Assembly: GCA_951394045.1 (NCBI GenBank)
Contig: OX595986.1
Location: forward strand, 4,741,534-4,805,533
DNA length: 64,000 nt
Source of the DNA: Nitzschia sp. DOCU1
Lineage: Eukaryota > Bacillariophyta > Bacillariophyceae > Bacillariales > Bacillariaceae
Direction: 5' to 3'
Shown here piece by piece: positions 39,193 through 49,214 of the stretch (position 1 is its first letter; every line of letters starts with the position of its first letter). The notes under the pieces were generated by a model, which worked only from the letters and a program-made list of their open reading frames with translations, did no database searches and was not told the DNA's origin. The translations under genes and the position numbers were made by a program.

Positions 39193-40044
39193 TGGAGGCT
39201 TTGTCTGGTGATAGCGCAGCCCACGAGAACAGCGACTATTGTTTTTGTGAATGGGATTAATGTCGACGATGGCGTTTCAGTGATGTTGATAAATATTTAA
39301 GATTGCACTGTGTGTTTCAGGTAGCTCTAGATTGGCGGTTCGGGCAGGACTATTAACCGCTGCCCCTCTCTTGCACAAGATCAAAAAAGACTTCTCATGT
39401 CATAGGAACCCGGCGGGATGTCGTCGTAGATATTGAAATGTTTCGGTATGCTACAGCGATATGCCAAACAAATACCGCACAGACAGACAGTTCGGCGGCT
39501 ACACCCGCGAACGGACAGGCAGTTAATCATTTTGTGCATAGGGAATCAGAGATCGGCGAGAGCCCCAGCCACTGTCTGTACCTGGTATTTATTTACAGTC
39601 AGTACAACCGAATTGCTTCAACGCAAGCTCCCGTGGTAGCTGAATAGGTTTTTCGGTGATCGCCATGCTTGCTTGGCGCTGCTAGCGTCGTTGGGGCGGG
39701 GCCTTAATTGTACTCCACGTGTTCCTCACGACGTAATATATTTCAGTGGTGCGCAATAAGTCAGTTTCAACGGCGGGCTATATTGAAATCGGCACGCGGA
39801 TTCGCGAGGGCAATAATGAGACCCGGCTTCAACGCCAGGAAGGCATGAACACATAGTACTTATCGAGCAGTCTCCTCTGTACCCTCAACGGTCTCAGTCC
39901 GTCCGTTTTGCCGCGCATCTCCGCCGGAGGTTAAAATAGAGGTAATTTTTCCTTCTTTTGTCGGCATAAAAGTGACCTACCCAACACTGTTGAAAGCACA
40001 GAATACAAAAGCTCAAAGCACTAACGACAATCGATTCCATCACC
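39193..40044. other. intergenic region between cluster members 1 and 2
   Basis: About 850 bases. The frames around 39433-39647 lack domain-like sequence. No repeat shared with the gaps around the other cluster members was seen. Confidence 0.45.
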
Positions 40045-43000
40045 ATGAAGTTTCGTGGTAAACTTAACCGCTCTGTTGTTGTTCAGAAGTTTTCGAAGGT
40101 GCTTCATGCGAAGAACGAAGCAACTGCAGAACACGCCGAGTCGTCCTCAACCATGCAGAGCAGCGACAAGGATGCTCGGTGCGATAGCGCTTCGTTACAC
40201 CGAGGTAATGGGCCATCTTCTTCACAAGTACGGGAGCACCCTGGAGAGCAGGATATTGAAGATAAAGCAGTTATATCGACAATTCATGACTCCACGATAT
40301 CGGCTCCTGACCAAATTGATTCTCAGGGTCCAACCCCAGATGAAACCAAAAGCGGTGGATCGCGGTCATCAAGAGATGACGTTTCTCAGGGTCTAACCCC
40401 AGGTGACACCAAAAGCCATAGATCGCGGTCGTCAAGAGATGATGCTTCCACTTGGTACTCAAGAGATGACGCTTCCACTTGTTATTCACGAAGGACTGGT
40501 GGCTCATCATATACATCAGACTCTTCGTACTACACAGAAAGCGAGGACGAGAGCGTCATTTCGCCGTCTTTTGTTTTGGATGCAATTCACGAGTTGGATT
40601 GGTACTTCGATAAAAGCTTCGATGAGAGCGAGCCTACGCATCTGGAAGTGATAGAATCGTTCTCTAGCTACGAAACTGGGGACAGTCAGAGCAGTTGTTC
40701 AAGTCAGAGCGAGACAGATGCCATTGATCAAACAAGCCACAAAACAGACAAAAGTACTAGCGCTAAGAAGCAAGAGTTGCTGCCAGAGGAGAACAGCAAG
40801 TGTGATAATCTCGTGGATGGCAAACGTCTACACGAAGAAAGCGAAGACAGCATTGACAAAGGTGAGACAGCTGCAACACTAAACTCATCATGTCAAGAAG
40901 CCGTGAGTGATCAGGAGTATGAGGTGCAGTATGCGCGACCGCCAGCCGAGTGTAACACGAGCTTGTCTGAAGAAAAGAAGATCACGGATGGAGCAGAAAC
41001 GAATTTCAGCGACGAAGGAAAGGACGCTTCAGAGTCGCAGTCGGGCAGAAGAGTCGAAAACAAGAATCCAACATTGCAGAAAAAGAATTCGACAAGCACA
41101 GCAAGCGTTGCTTTCGAGATGACGGTGTTGGATCATCTCCAACAGAAGAAGATTATGGATGCCGACAACATTTCCCACACAAGCGGGCTCCCGGAACTCG
41201 GAGGAGGCGAAAAACCCATCGAAGATGGATTTGAGAAAGAGTTGCCGCCCGCGAAACTTGTCGTCGGCAACGGGAACAACAAAGTAATCGATGACGGAGT
41301 CGAAGAATCGTTGTCAACCTATCTCCAGTGGAAGACTGAAGCTGTTGCAACACGCGATCGAAATCTCAGGTTCACCCAGCGCCATGAGGAAACAGCCAAG
41401 AAATGTTCAGTGGCACTCGATGGTAATGTATATGGAAAATGGCGCAATTTCCTTTTTAGTAGCAAGAGAAGCGCAGAGGACCGTGGTCAATGCCAGAAAG
41501 GTGCAGCGACTGGCTCGCGCCCTCCGTCACTGCGTTCTACTGAGAAGGACACCCCAAGCAATGAATTAGTGCGAAACAAAATGGAACTCAACGCCGACAA
41601 AACTGGGCCAAACATGTCCTCGACCAAAAGGAACAAGACAGAATATGATGCCATCAAGCGAGATTCTCGTTCCTCGGATATGCTGAGAGACCGCATTGCA
41701 GAGCAGTCAAAAAACCCTACAATCCTGTTACAGACAAATACAGAAGAAAGCTATGAGGAAATTGCATGGTGTGCCCCGGAGATACAAGATGGTACGCCTC
41801 GGTCCGATGACCGTGAAGAGATCCAAGGAAGTGAAAATAACCAGTCTGTCATGATTGACAATAAGTCTGGCGCATCACCAATGTTGGATTTCTGGAGGAA
41901 AATTCTGGGAGAAGACCCCGAAGATATACACAGGTCTATGCTCCCCCATGATCAATCCGACAGTCATAAAGGGAGTAACAATGCACAGCTGGAGGAACTC
42001 CAAGGATCCTTTTTCGGCTTCCATCTCGGTAGCAAGAGGAACTCAGAAGATCGTGGCCATTACCAGAAAGATGTATCCACTCAATCACGCCCTCCATCAC
42101 TACGTCGTACTGAGAAGGATGCCCCAAGCAACCACGGATGTGTGGCCAACGAAACGGGATCCACCGACAAAACTGGGACAACCATGTCGCCGACTAAAAG
42201 GAACAAGACAGTAGATGATGCCATCAAGCGAGATGCTCGCTCCTCGGATATGTTGAGAGACCGCAACGCAGAGAAGCCAAAAACCCCTACAACTCCGGTG
42301 CAGTCATACACAAACGAAAGCCATGAAGAAATTGCATGTCGTGCCCCGGAGATACAAGTTGGTCCGCCTCGGTCCGACGATCGCGAAGGAATCCAAGAAA
42401 ATGAAAACAAACAGTCTGCCATGATTGACAATTCGTCTGGCACATCACCAATGTTGGATTTCTGGAGGAAAATTCTGGGAGAAGACCAAGATACACACAG
42501 GTCTATGTCCTCCAATGAACAGTCCGACAGTCCTATAAGGAGTGCCAATACGCAGCCAGAGGAACTCCAAGGATCCGTTTTTGGCAGCTGGCTCGCCCCT
42601 TTTACCACGTCATCTGTTGCTTGTGAGCATTGCAAGAAACACTTCTCGTTCGTCGACAGCAAAGTCGAGGAATACGTTGGCAACCCACGTTCGGGGGTCA
42701 AATCAATGTTTCATACTTCTTGTAGAGAAGAGCGCGCATTATTTCATCGAGAGAAGCGAAAAGCGCTTCGTCAAATCGCGTTGTACGGCTATCTGAAAAG
42801 GAGGCGTGCACCAATGATGCAGCCAAGGAAGATTAAAAAACTCACGAAACAAAAGAGACACGAGCAATCGAAAATACCTGAACGCGTTGAGAAGACCAAT
42901 GTTTTGCACAGGATTTTCGGTCGTCGAACCAAAAATTCGCTCGATAAAGTGCAATCGAACAAGGAAGATTCTGATAAGGCTGAGAAGAAAAGCCTAGTGC

Positions 43001-43902
43001 CGGTTGAGGAAAGAAAACTCGTAGCCTTCCACGAGTCAACCAAAACAACGGGCCATGGGAAAACGTCCTTGCAAGTCCATAACCTCGGAAGCCGCGAAAT
43101 TGAGAGGAGACCATTGAAACCGCCGACGACACGACAAAGAAGTCTCAGTCCAGCAAAGAAGAAAATGGAACACCAGGGTCGCGAAGCAAGAATTTTCGCC
43201 AGATTGACTGCTCCAGGGCACCCTAGGAGCCCACTCCGCGGGCAAGCCGCGCTACGTATGATCAAGCCAAAGCGCTCCGGAACTTCAAACCCAGTTCCCC
43301 AACGGCGCCCCGGAACTTTAAGCCCAGTACCCCGTCGTGTCATGAATGAACCATCAAATCCTCAAAATCAAAAGGCACCTGCAAAATTCAATGACCGACA
43401 ACTTCAAAGCACGCATCTGGGCTCTGCAAGTCGTCCCGCCAGACGACAAGAGGATGTAGCGGTGCGACGCCGGTTTGAAGACACTGGGAAAGGCAAGTCA
43501 CCGAAAACCATGTTAGCCTCCCAAGAAAGATCATCGAAAACTTGGGGTAAGCCCGTCGATACAACGACCACTACACCATGGACACCTGCCCGAAGAAGTT
43601 CCCGATCTCTGACCGACGAAAAGGTTTGGCCTTGCCGCAAGTCCCCTACAGTTGACCAAACTGGACGAGGGTGTACTCAGCAGGAAAGTTACGACAACAA
43701 CAACAACAACCGGCACAACCGTGGTGCCGGGCCACAAACATCTGCGATGCGATCATCTCGTTTTACACCGCCCAGGAGTCCTGCCATGAAAGAATCCAGG
43801 GATTACAACTATCTGGTTGATCCCGAAGTCGCATTTCGCATGGTACCAACCGAGAAATACCTGAGACTGAATCCAACTCAACCAATGAAGAAACACCGGT
43901 AA
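40045..43902 (+). CDS. C2HC zinc-finger-like disordered protein, cluster member 2, with internal tandem repeat
   Basis: A single exon of 1285 residues from the ATG at 40045 (MKFRGKLNR). Residues about 80-170 are SR/DD-rich short repeats (SRSSRDD, STWYSRDD/STCYSRR). Residues about 470-655 and 655-840 form a tandem repeat of about 185 residues, with landmarks SRPPSLR, TKRNKT, SDMLRDR, PEIQ and SPMLDFWRKILGED in both. The signature C-x2-C-x26-H-x2-C starts at residue 860 (CEHCKKHFSF ... MFHTSC), followed by the basic helix ALRQIALYGYLKRRR. The C-terminal 350 residues are basic, with repeated RSLSPAKK, PVPQRRPGTLSPVPRR and an Asn run, and end PTQPMKKHR. No targeting signal is seen. It is the closest relative of member 1 by the finger and flanking helix. 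Its function is unknown. Confidence 0.7.
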   Translation: MKFRGKLNRSVVVQKFSKVLHAKNEATAEHAESSSTMQSSDKDARCDSASLHRGNGPSSSQVREHPGEQDIEDKAVISTIHDSTISAPDQIDSQGPTPDETKSGGSRSSRDDVSQGLTPGDTKSHRSRSSRDDASTWYSRDDASTCYSRRTGGSSYTSDSSYYTESEDESVISPSFVLDAIHELDWYFDKSFDESEPTHLEVIESFSSYETGDSQSSCSSQSETDAIDQTSHKTDKSTSAKKQELLPEENSKCDNLVDGKRLHEESEDSIDKGETAATLNSSCQEAVSDQEYEVQYARPPAECNTSLSEEKKITDGAETNFSDEGKDASESQSGRRVENKNPTLQKKNSTSTASVAFEMTVLDHLQQKKIMDADNISHTSGLPELGGGEKPIEDGFEKELPPAKLVVGNGNNKVIDDGVEESLSTYLQWKTEAVATRDRNLRFTQRHEETAKKCSVALDGNVYGKWRNFLFSSKRSAEDRGQCQKGAATGSRPPSLRSTEKDTPSNELVRNKMELNADKTGPNMSSTKRNKTEYDAIKRDSRSSDMLRDRIAEQSKNPTILLQTNTEESYEEIAWCAPEIQDGTPRSDDREEIQGSENNQSVMIDNKSGASPMLDFWRKILGEDPEDIHRSMLPHDQSDSHKGSNNAQLEELQGSFFGFHLGSKRNSEDRGHYQKDVSTQSRPPSLRRTEKDAPSNHGCVANETGSTDKTGTTMSPTKRNKTVDDAIKRDARSSDMLRDRNAEKPKTPTTPVQSYTNESHEEIACRAPEIQVGPPRSDDREGIQENENKQSAMIDNSSGTSPMLDFWRKILGEDQDTHRSMSSNEQSDSPIRSANTQPEELQGSVFGSWLAPFTTSSVACEHCKKHFSFVDSKVEEYVGNPRSGVKSMFHTSCREERALFHREKRKALRQIALYGYLKRRRAPMMQPRKIKKLTKQKRHEQSKIPERVEKTNVLHRIFGRRTKNSLDKVQSNKEDSDKAEKKSLVPVEERKLVAFHESTKTTGHGKTSLQVHNLGSREIERRPLKPPTTRQRSLSPAKKKMEHQGREARIFARLTAPGHPRSPLRGQAALRMIKPKRSGTSNPVPQRRPGTLSPVPRRVMNEPSNPQNQKAPAKFNDRQLQSTHLGSASRPARRQEDVAVRRRFEDTGKGKSPKTMLASQERSSKTWGKPVDTTTTTPWTPARRSSRSLTDEKVWPCRKSPTVDQTGRGCTQQESYDNNNNNRHNRGAGPQTSAMRSSRFTPPRSPAMKESRDYNYLVDPEVAFRMVPTEKYLRLNPTQPMKKHR

Positions 43903-44090
43903 AGTGTCACACAAGAACATAAACAACAACAACCGGCAAAACCGTGGTGCCGAATCACAAACATCTGCGTTGCGATCAAAGTGTTTCGCACCCAAGAGTT
44001 CTGCCATGAAAGAGTCCAGGGATTACAACCATCTTGTTGAGCTCGATGTAGTTTTTCAAATCGTACCAACCGAGAAAAACCCGAAACTAT
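43694..44090. repeat. tandem duplication of the 3' end of cluster member 2
   Basis: Two units offset by about 222 bases share ACAACAACAACCGGCA, CGTGGTGCCG, CTGCCATGAAAGA, TCCAGGGATTACAAC and GTACCAACCGAGAAA. Unit 1 is coding (the gene's C-terminus); unit 2 lies after the stop codon and has drifted. Confidence 0.8.
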
Positions 44091-44796
44091 ATCCGCCTTC
44101 TGCCATTGAAACCGAATCACCACTTCGGGATCTACAACTAGCCGATTCTTTATTCAAACGGGAGAGTGCGGAACCGCTGTTTGATAAGGAAGACATGATG
44201 CGCGAAAAGGAAGCGTCGCCAAAAATCGATTTGTAATAGTAGTAGGACTATAACGTTTTCTGTTAGGATCAATAATATGTTATGTATCATGCTAGAGCGA
44301 TGCAACGCAGCTACCAACTCATAGCCAGCACGATTCATGACGCAACTGTTTCTCTAGTACTTGTAATTTGGACTCTCTATGAACCAGGTATGACATGCTG
44401 TATGTCGCATCGCCCCAAGGCTTTCGTACTTTCCGTTGGAGCACATGGTAATTAGATGGTAAAGATACGGTGGTGCTCGTTGCTGGATGCGTTTTGCTTC
44501 GTGAAATATGCCTCCAAAAGAGAATCACATTGTTCAACGGTCTATGAAGTAGTATGGTAAAATTACCGTAGAGCGAAACTTCTTGTGAGCTTGGATACCG
44601 GTATCCTGGTGCCAAGATTTTCGTCTTGTTTCTCAACGACACCAAACAGCTCAAATTCCGATACAACAATCGTCTTTTTTCAATCTTTTGTTCAATCGCC
44701 CTCAAGGGCATTGGGGGCTTCTCAAAACCATATGACAATAAAAGGGATAACTTCACACGCAGGAGCCAAGAACAAACGGTGCACCAAGAATCCAAT
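43903..44796. other. intergenic region with a duplicated gene tail
   Basis: The first ~180 bases (about 43915-44090) copy the last ~180 bases of cluster member 2 (about 43694-43870) in another frame relative to that gene, with no usable ATG. The rest (44240-44796) may hold the promoter or an unseen 5' exon of member 3. Confidence 0.6.
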
Positions 44797-47700
44797 ATGT
44801 TATCTAATGAAAAGCCTTTGGGAACAACCGAAGGTTTCTTTGGAATGCACGTAAGGGGGGCATTGAATTCAATGTTGAACCAGGAGACAACAAAAGAAGC
44901 GAGCCAGACCAAGATTTCTGATACGTCGCCAGCATATCAGCCTGATTTGGAGGGCGCAAATGAATGCTACGAAACCAGAGATGAAACGACGCCGTTCAGA
45001 GAAGAGGAAGGAGAGCGTGATTTCTCTCGTTCAAACGACGAGGAAAAGAACACCTCAAATACAAAGAAGCGAATTGGTTGGTTCCCCTTTCAGCCTCCAA
45101 CTCACAAGACTCAAGATATGAAAGTCATCAAACCCGATAACCACGTCCAACATGCTGACACTTGGACGGCGCCTGATGGGTCATCATTTGATTCTAGTAT
45201 CACCAGCGTAGGCAGTCACGATGACTTCTTTTTGTCGCGGGCTTTCGGGGCATTCGATAGCATCCTATTGGGTGATATGCGTGGCTTGGAAGGAAACGAA
45301 GATGCTGACAAAGACGATGATACGATACACAAGTTGGGAGAAATGATACAGAAGAACGGTCAACTGTCCGTTATCCATGAAATGGACGAGGATACAGTGT
45401 CTACCTCGGTTGCACCAACCAATAAAGCGCTTCATCCTGTCAGTCATTTGCTTGGTGGAATTGCTGGGCCGTTATTTACTGATGCGACAAAACCTTACAA
45501 AAGAGAACAACTTCCTTCACCCGCTGAAATGAAGCTCCCTCCAAGTGAAGATGACCATGGGTCTCCAACGACGTCTCCACGGGACATCATCGACGCCAAA
45601 AACTGCGAAAATGGGGTGGGGTCAAGTAACAGCAACCTGTTCAAGAGCACCTCCGCTCGTTCCGGTTTCTGGAGAAGTCAATCTCATGCTAAAGTTGACT
45701 CCATTGGCCCTCTCAAGGACCTGGGGTCTGATGCTCGTACGTGGATTGATGATGATGGTGCAATCGATTCCGTCGAACAATGTGAAGCTCCCTCTACAAA
45801 GAGCCAGGTCCAAGTATTCGACGCCCGCTCCGAAAGCGACAGCGTGGGCACGGCATCGACTGCCAATAATTCACATTCACCGTCAGTTGTGGTCCCACCA
45901 AACGTAAAGACGACCGAAGCCCAGAGCATACGCTTATTTTCCTTGCTTCCACAGTGGACCCACGATAAAGACACAGGCACTTATTGTCCACAATCAAATC
46001 AAGACCCGGAATCAGACCATGGCGCTCCGCCGGGGAACGCGTCTTCTGCCATGACAGTGAAACCGAACGGCGAATGCACGAGAGCCGAAGACACAAGCAA
46101 GGCCAAGTCCGAGATGCGACCTACAGAAAAAGTTCAAAATAGCATAAGAAAGTTTCCCACTTTGTCCTTCACACTGGCGAAGCCGAACAATCATGGCTAT
46201 GGAGCTACTATCGTCGAAGAGAACCATGGAATTGAGATTCTCCCAACTGCATCGTTGGATTCGACGAAAGATTTTTTCACGAGTAGGACCAAGTCCGAAA
46301 AGAGACATTCGGAGAGGGTTCGTAATAGCAGGAGGAAGTTTCCCTCTTTGTCCTTCACACTGGCAAAGCCGAACAATCATGACGATAAGACTCCAATTGC
46401 ATTGTTGGAATCGACAAAAGACTTTTTCAAGAGCGTAATTCAGAGGGTCGACGATACCGAAAAAAGAAAACCATTTTCAAAAACACCGAAATCCGAGAAG
46501 AGGATAAATCAGGATACAGTCACGGCCAATTCGTCTAGGATTCCCTGGCTACAGCGTTCAAAGCCTAAAAACCATGAAGTGCTGACGCAAAACGTTGATG
46601 TGGGTGTCGAGTTGGTTTCATTGCCCCTTCCGAGGAATATAATAGGGGAACGCCACGGAGACTCCCAACCCGCAGATTCGAATTTGGATTCCGCTTCGGT
46701 GCAAAGTCCCGAACCTGCCAAAGAGCAATCGAGCGTCATGCTGAAAGAATTGGGAGTGAAATCAGCACTCGTCGTTCATCCAGGCATGATAAATCAACCA
46801 ATTGTCGCAACCTTGCTGAAAAGAGAGAAGGTCGACCAGAAGGTTGCCGTCCCGTCCGAACATTGGCTATCGACACCGGCTCTCATGTCATCGTCGGTTG
46901 CGATATGGATGAGGAATACATTCCAGGTCGAATCCGAATTCTGTGAACATTGCAAGGAAATTTTTCAATTTATGGACGCACGGAGCTACGAGTACGTCGC
47001 AAGTCCTCGTTGCCATGTAAAGGGAAACTTCCACCCTGCTTGTTTCAAGGCTCGACACGAAACGATGAAAGAAATGCACAAGGCATTGCGATGTATTCTT
47101 GTGTTTGGACAATTGCGCAGACTCCATGCAAAGAAAGCACTAATGCAGCGAAGGGAAACAAGTAATGCCTCCCCTCCCCATTACACACTCTTTGGCTCGT
47201 TCGTCTATGGTTTGATGCGAAGACAGAAGGATGTGACAAAGCTTGCGATTTCTTTGGACACCTCGACGAACGGTAGCACTTTTTGTAAAAAGGAACACAG
47301 CAGCAGCCAGACAACTGGCATTCAACCGATATCCCATCGTCCGCGTGGGAGAAGTCGTTCACCCCAAGCCAAGTCGGCGAAACCGGCACGAGACAAGAGC
47401 CCTGTCGATTCCAGGGCAAATAGTGCGGATTCCCTCCCTCGGCGTTTAAACAGGAGCCGACCCCATATCCAAGCCCGGACGGCTAAAGGGGCCCGGGACA
47501 AGAGCCCTGTCGCTTCTAGGACAAAAGGTGTTTATTTTTCCCCCCGGTCGCGAAGCGGGAGTCGGCCCCCTCCACAATCCTCGACAACCAAAGCGGCCCG
47601 AAACAAGCAGCCCGTCGTTTCCAAACCCAAAAGAGTGGATTCTCCGCCTAGGCCACGGCGCAGAAGTCGATCCCCTCCACATGCACAGACAGCAAAAGCC

Positions 47701-48066
47701 GTCCGAGATAAAAGCCCCGTCGCCCCCAGGATCAATAGAGCACACTCCCCCTCTCGGTCGCGAAACAAGAGTCGGTCACCTTCCCCTGGAAGGCAAAAGT
47801 CTGCCGCCTCTGATCGTCGGACAAGTAGTAGCGACGTGAGCCAACGATCCGCTTTTTTCCGACGGAAGCCAAAGCTGAACTCGCGGCCACTGTCACCTCC
47901 AAGGAAAAGCTCCCGAAAGGAAGCTTTGCCCCATTCATTGTTGGCTTCCCGTGAGAATCATGGTAAGTTTGAGACGCAGACCAGGGTGGCATCACCAGCG
48001 AAGCGTTCTAGTTGGAGCACGAAACAATCGCAAGCGAGGAAGAGGTGGCCCCACCACAGAGGCTGA
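44797..48066 (+). CDS. C2HC zinc-finger-like RS-repeat protein, cluster member 3
   Basis: A single exon of 1089 residues from the first ATG in frame (44797). The frame is open 171 bases further upstream without an ATG, and that stretch (KFRYNNRL...) faintly resembles the start of member 2, so a 5' exon is possible. The N-terminal 700 residues are acidic and Ser-rich with a duplicated FPTLSFTLAKPNNH/FPSLSFTLAKPNNH module. The C-x2-C-x26-H-x2-C signature begins at residue 716 (CEHCKEIFQF ... NFHPAC), followed by ALRCILVFGQLRRL. Residues about 848-1000 are about four units of a ~36-residue repeat (RSRSP...AKxARDKSPVxSR...SPR), very like an SR-protein RS domain. Nuclear, RNA- or chromatin-related action is a reasonable guess only. 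It converges on RACK1, 95 bases away. Confidence 0.68.
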   Translation: MLSNEKPLGTTEGFFGMHVRGALNSMLNQETTKEASQTKISDTSPAYQPDLEGANECYETRDETTPFREEEGERDFSRSNDEEKNTSNTKKRIGWFPFQPPTHKTQDMKVIKPDNHVQHADTWTAPDGSSFDSSITSVGSHDDFFLSRAFGAFDSILLGDMRGLEGNEDADKDDDTIHKLGEMIQKNGQLSVIHEMDEDTVSTSVAPTNKALHPVSHLLGGIAGPLFTDATKPYKREQLPSPAEMKLPPSEDDHGSPTTSPRDIIDAKNCENGVGSSNSNLFKSTSARSGFWRSQSHAKVDSIGPLKDLGSDARTWIDDDGAIDSVEQCEAPSTKSQVQVFDARSESDSVGTASTANNSHSPSVVVPPNVKTTEAQSIRLFSLLPQWTHDKDTGTYCPQSNQDPESDHGAPPGNASSAMTVKPNGECTRAEDTSKAKSEMRPTEKVQNSIRKFPTLSFTLAKPNNHGYGATIVEENHGIEILPTASLDSTKDFFTSRTKSEKRHSERVRNSRRKFPSLSFTLAKPNNHDDKTPIALLESTKDFFKSVIQRVDDTEKRKPFSKTPKSEKRINQDTVTANSSRIPWLQRSKPKNHEVLTQNVDVGVELVSLPLPRNIIGERHGDSQPADSNLDSASVQSPEPAKEQSSVMLKELGVKSALVVHPGMINQPIVATLLKREKVDQKVAVPSEHWLSTPALMSSSVAIWMRNTFQVESEFCEHCKEIFQFMDARSYEYVASPRCHVKGNFHPACFKARHETMKEMHKALRCILVFGQLRRLHAKKALMQRRETSNASPPHYTLFGSFVYGLMRRQKDVTKLAISLDTSTNGSTFCKKEHSSSQTTGIQPISHRPRGRSRSPQAKSAKPARDKSPVDSRANSADSLPRRLNRSRPHIQARTAKGARDKSPVASRTKGVYFSPRSRSGSRPPPQSSTTKAARNKQPVVSKPKRVDSPPRPRRRSRSPPHAQTAKAVRDKSPVAPRINRAHSPSRSRNKSRSPSPGRQKSAASDRRTSSSDVSQRSAFFRRKPKLNSRPLSPPRKSSRKEALPHSLLASRENHGKFETQTRVASPAKRSSWSTKQSQARKRWPHHRG
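47338..47790 (+). repeat. coding RS-type repeat, ~108-base units
   Basis: About four units, each carrying codons for RDKSPV-like and SRSP-like motifs, in the C-terminal region of cluster member 3. Copies vary in sequence but keep phase. Confidence 0.7.
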
Positions 48067-48161
48067 GGGATAAGCGCAACATAATTCATAATTGTACTTC
48101 GAAAATACTAGCAAAAAACGTAGTTAAAACAAGTTTAGTGCTTGTGGTATTGGTTGTGACC

Positions 48162-49214
48162 TTAGATGGAAGTGACGGCGTAGACGCGGATGACGTTGTC
48201 CGTGTATCCAGCGAACAAGGTCGAACCATCGGCACTCCAAGACAAGCAAGTGCAGCTAGGGATCTTTCCAGACTCGTTTTCTTCAGGACGCAAGGTATCA
48301 ACGACGACCTTGCTTTCCAAATCCCAAATCTTGATGCTATCGTCAGTGGCGGCACACAACCAGTATCGGTTGGGGGAGAACACCAATCCATTGATGATTT
48401 CACCGGCATCCAAGCTGTAAAGGCGCTTGCCCTCGTTCAAGTCCCACAACATGGCAGTGTTGTCCTTGCCACCAGAGGCAGCCAAAGAACCATCGGGGGA
48501 GACGCATACAGTGTTCAAGTAGCCAGTGTGTCCAACAAGGTCGTTTCGGAGCTTGCAGTTGACCAAGTTCCAGACCTTAACGAGTTTGTCCCAGCCGCAC
48601 GAAACGATCAAAGGAACAGATTGACTAGGCGAAAATCGAACACAAGAGACCCACTCGGTGTGTCCTTCGGACTCTCCAGAAATCTTGAACTTGCACTCAC
48701 CAAGAGTGTTCCAGAGACGAATGGATCCATCTCGGGCACCTAAAACCGGGAGACGCAAAGAGCGATGCTTCTAGTGAGCAAGACACGCCACGGACGAAAC
48801 GCTAAAAATGGACCATCGACACTCATAGAACGTACCGGAAACGATTTGACGGTTATCAGCAGAAAAGGCCACGCTCAAAACATCCTTCTCGTGTCCAACA
48901 AAGCGGCGAGTGGTCTTTCCAGTTCCAATATCCCAAAGACGAAGTTCGGAGTCCCACGAGGCGGAAAGAGCAAATGCACCATCGCTAGAGATGACAACGT
49001 CGCTGACAAAGTGGGAATGTCCACGAAGGGCGCGACGAGCGAATCCGTAGCTGTTGTCTCCGCTACCGCCGGAATGGGTGAGTTGCCAGACAATCACGGA
49101 CTTGTCACGAGAGCTGGACAACAACAAGTTGGGGTCTTCGGGAGTGGTGGCAAGGCTAGTGACCCAGTCACCGTGACCCTTGAGGGTTCCGCGGAGTACC
49201 AAAGTTTCAGACAT
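48162..49214 (-). CDS. RACK1: RACK1, ribosome-associated WD-repeat scaffold
   Basis: Exons 49214-48836 and 48739-48162 join across a 96-base intron (donor GTACGT, acceptor GTTTTAG) to give 318 residues, the normal RACK1 length. Seven WD40 repeats are visible from [16 protein letters not shown] through IRVYAVTSI, with WD-type ends IVWQL, LRLWDI, IRLWN, VKVWNL, AMLWDL, IKIWDL. The splice rebuilds [15 protein letters not shown]. The second repeat has the family sequence [18 protein letters not shown] and the next [16 protein letters not shown]1 forms a seven-bladed propeller on the 40S ribosomal subunit near the mRNA exit and docks signalling kinases. The sequence is highly conserved, so the call is secure. 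Confidence 0.96.

Noticed and set aside
43904..44236. 110-codon frame after cluster member 2
   Set aside because: It has no ATG and is a duplicated piece of the preceding gene's tail in a different frame; no splice pair joins it to the gene without an impossibly short intron.
37288..48066. silaffin-like biosilica proteins
   Set aside because: The Ser/Lys/Arg richness is suggestive, but none of the three has a signal peptide and all carry the same Cys/His block, which silaffins lack.
48012..48743. 243-codon plus-strand frame opposite RACK1
   Set aside because: It is antisense to the highly conserved RACK1 exon and has no domain of its own; the frame is a by-product of RACK1 codon use.
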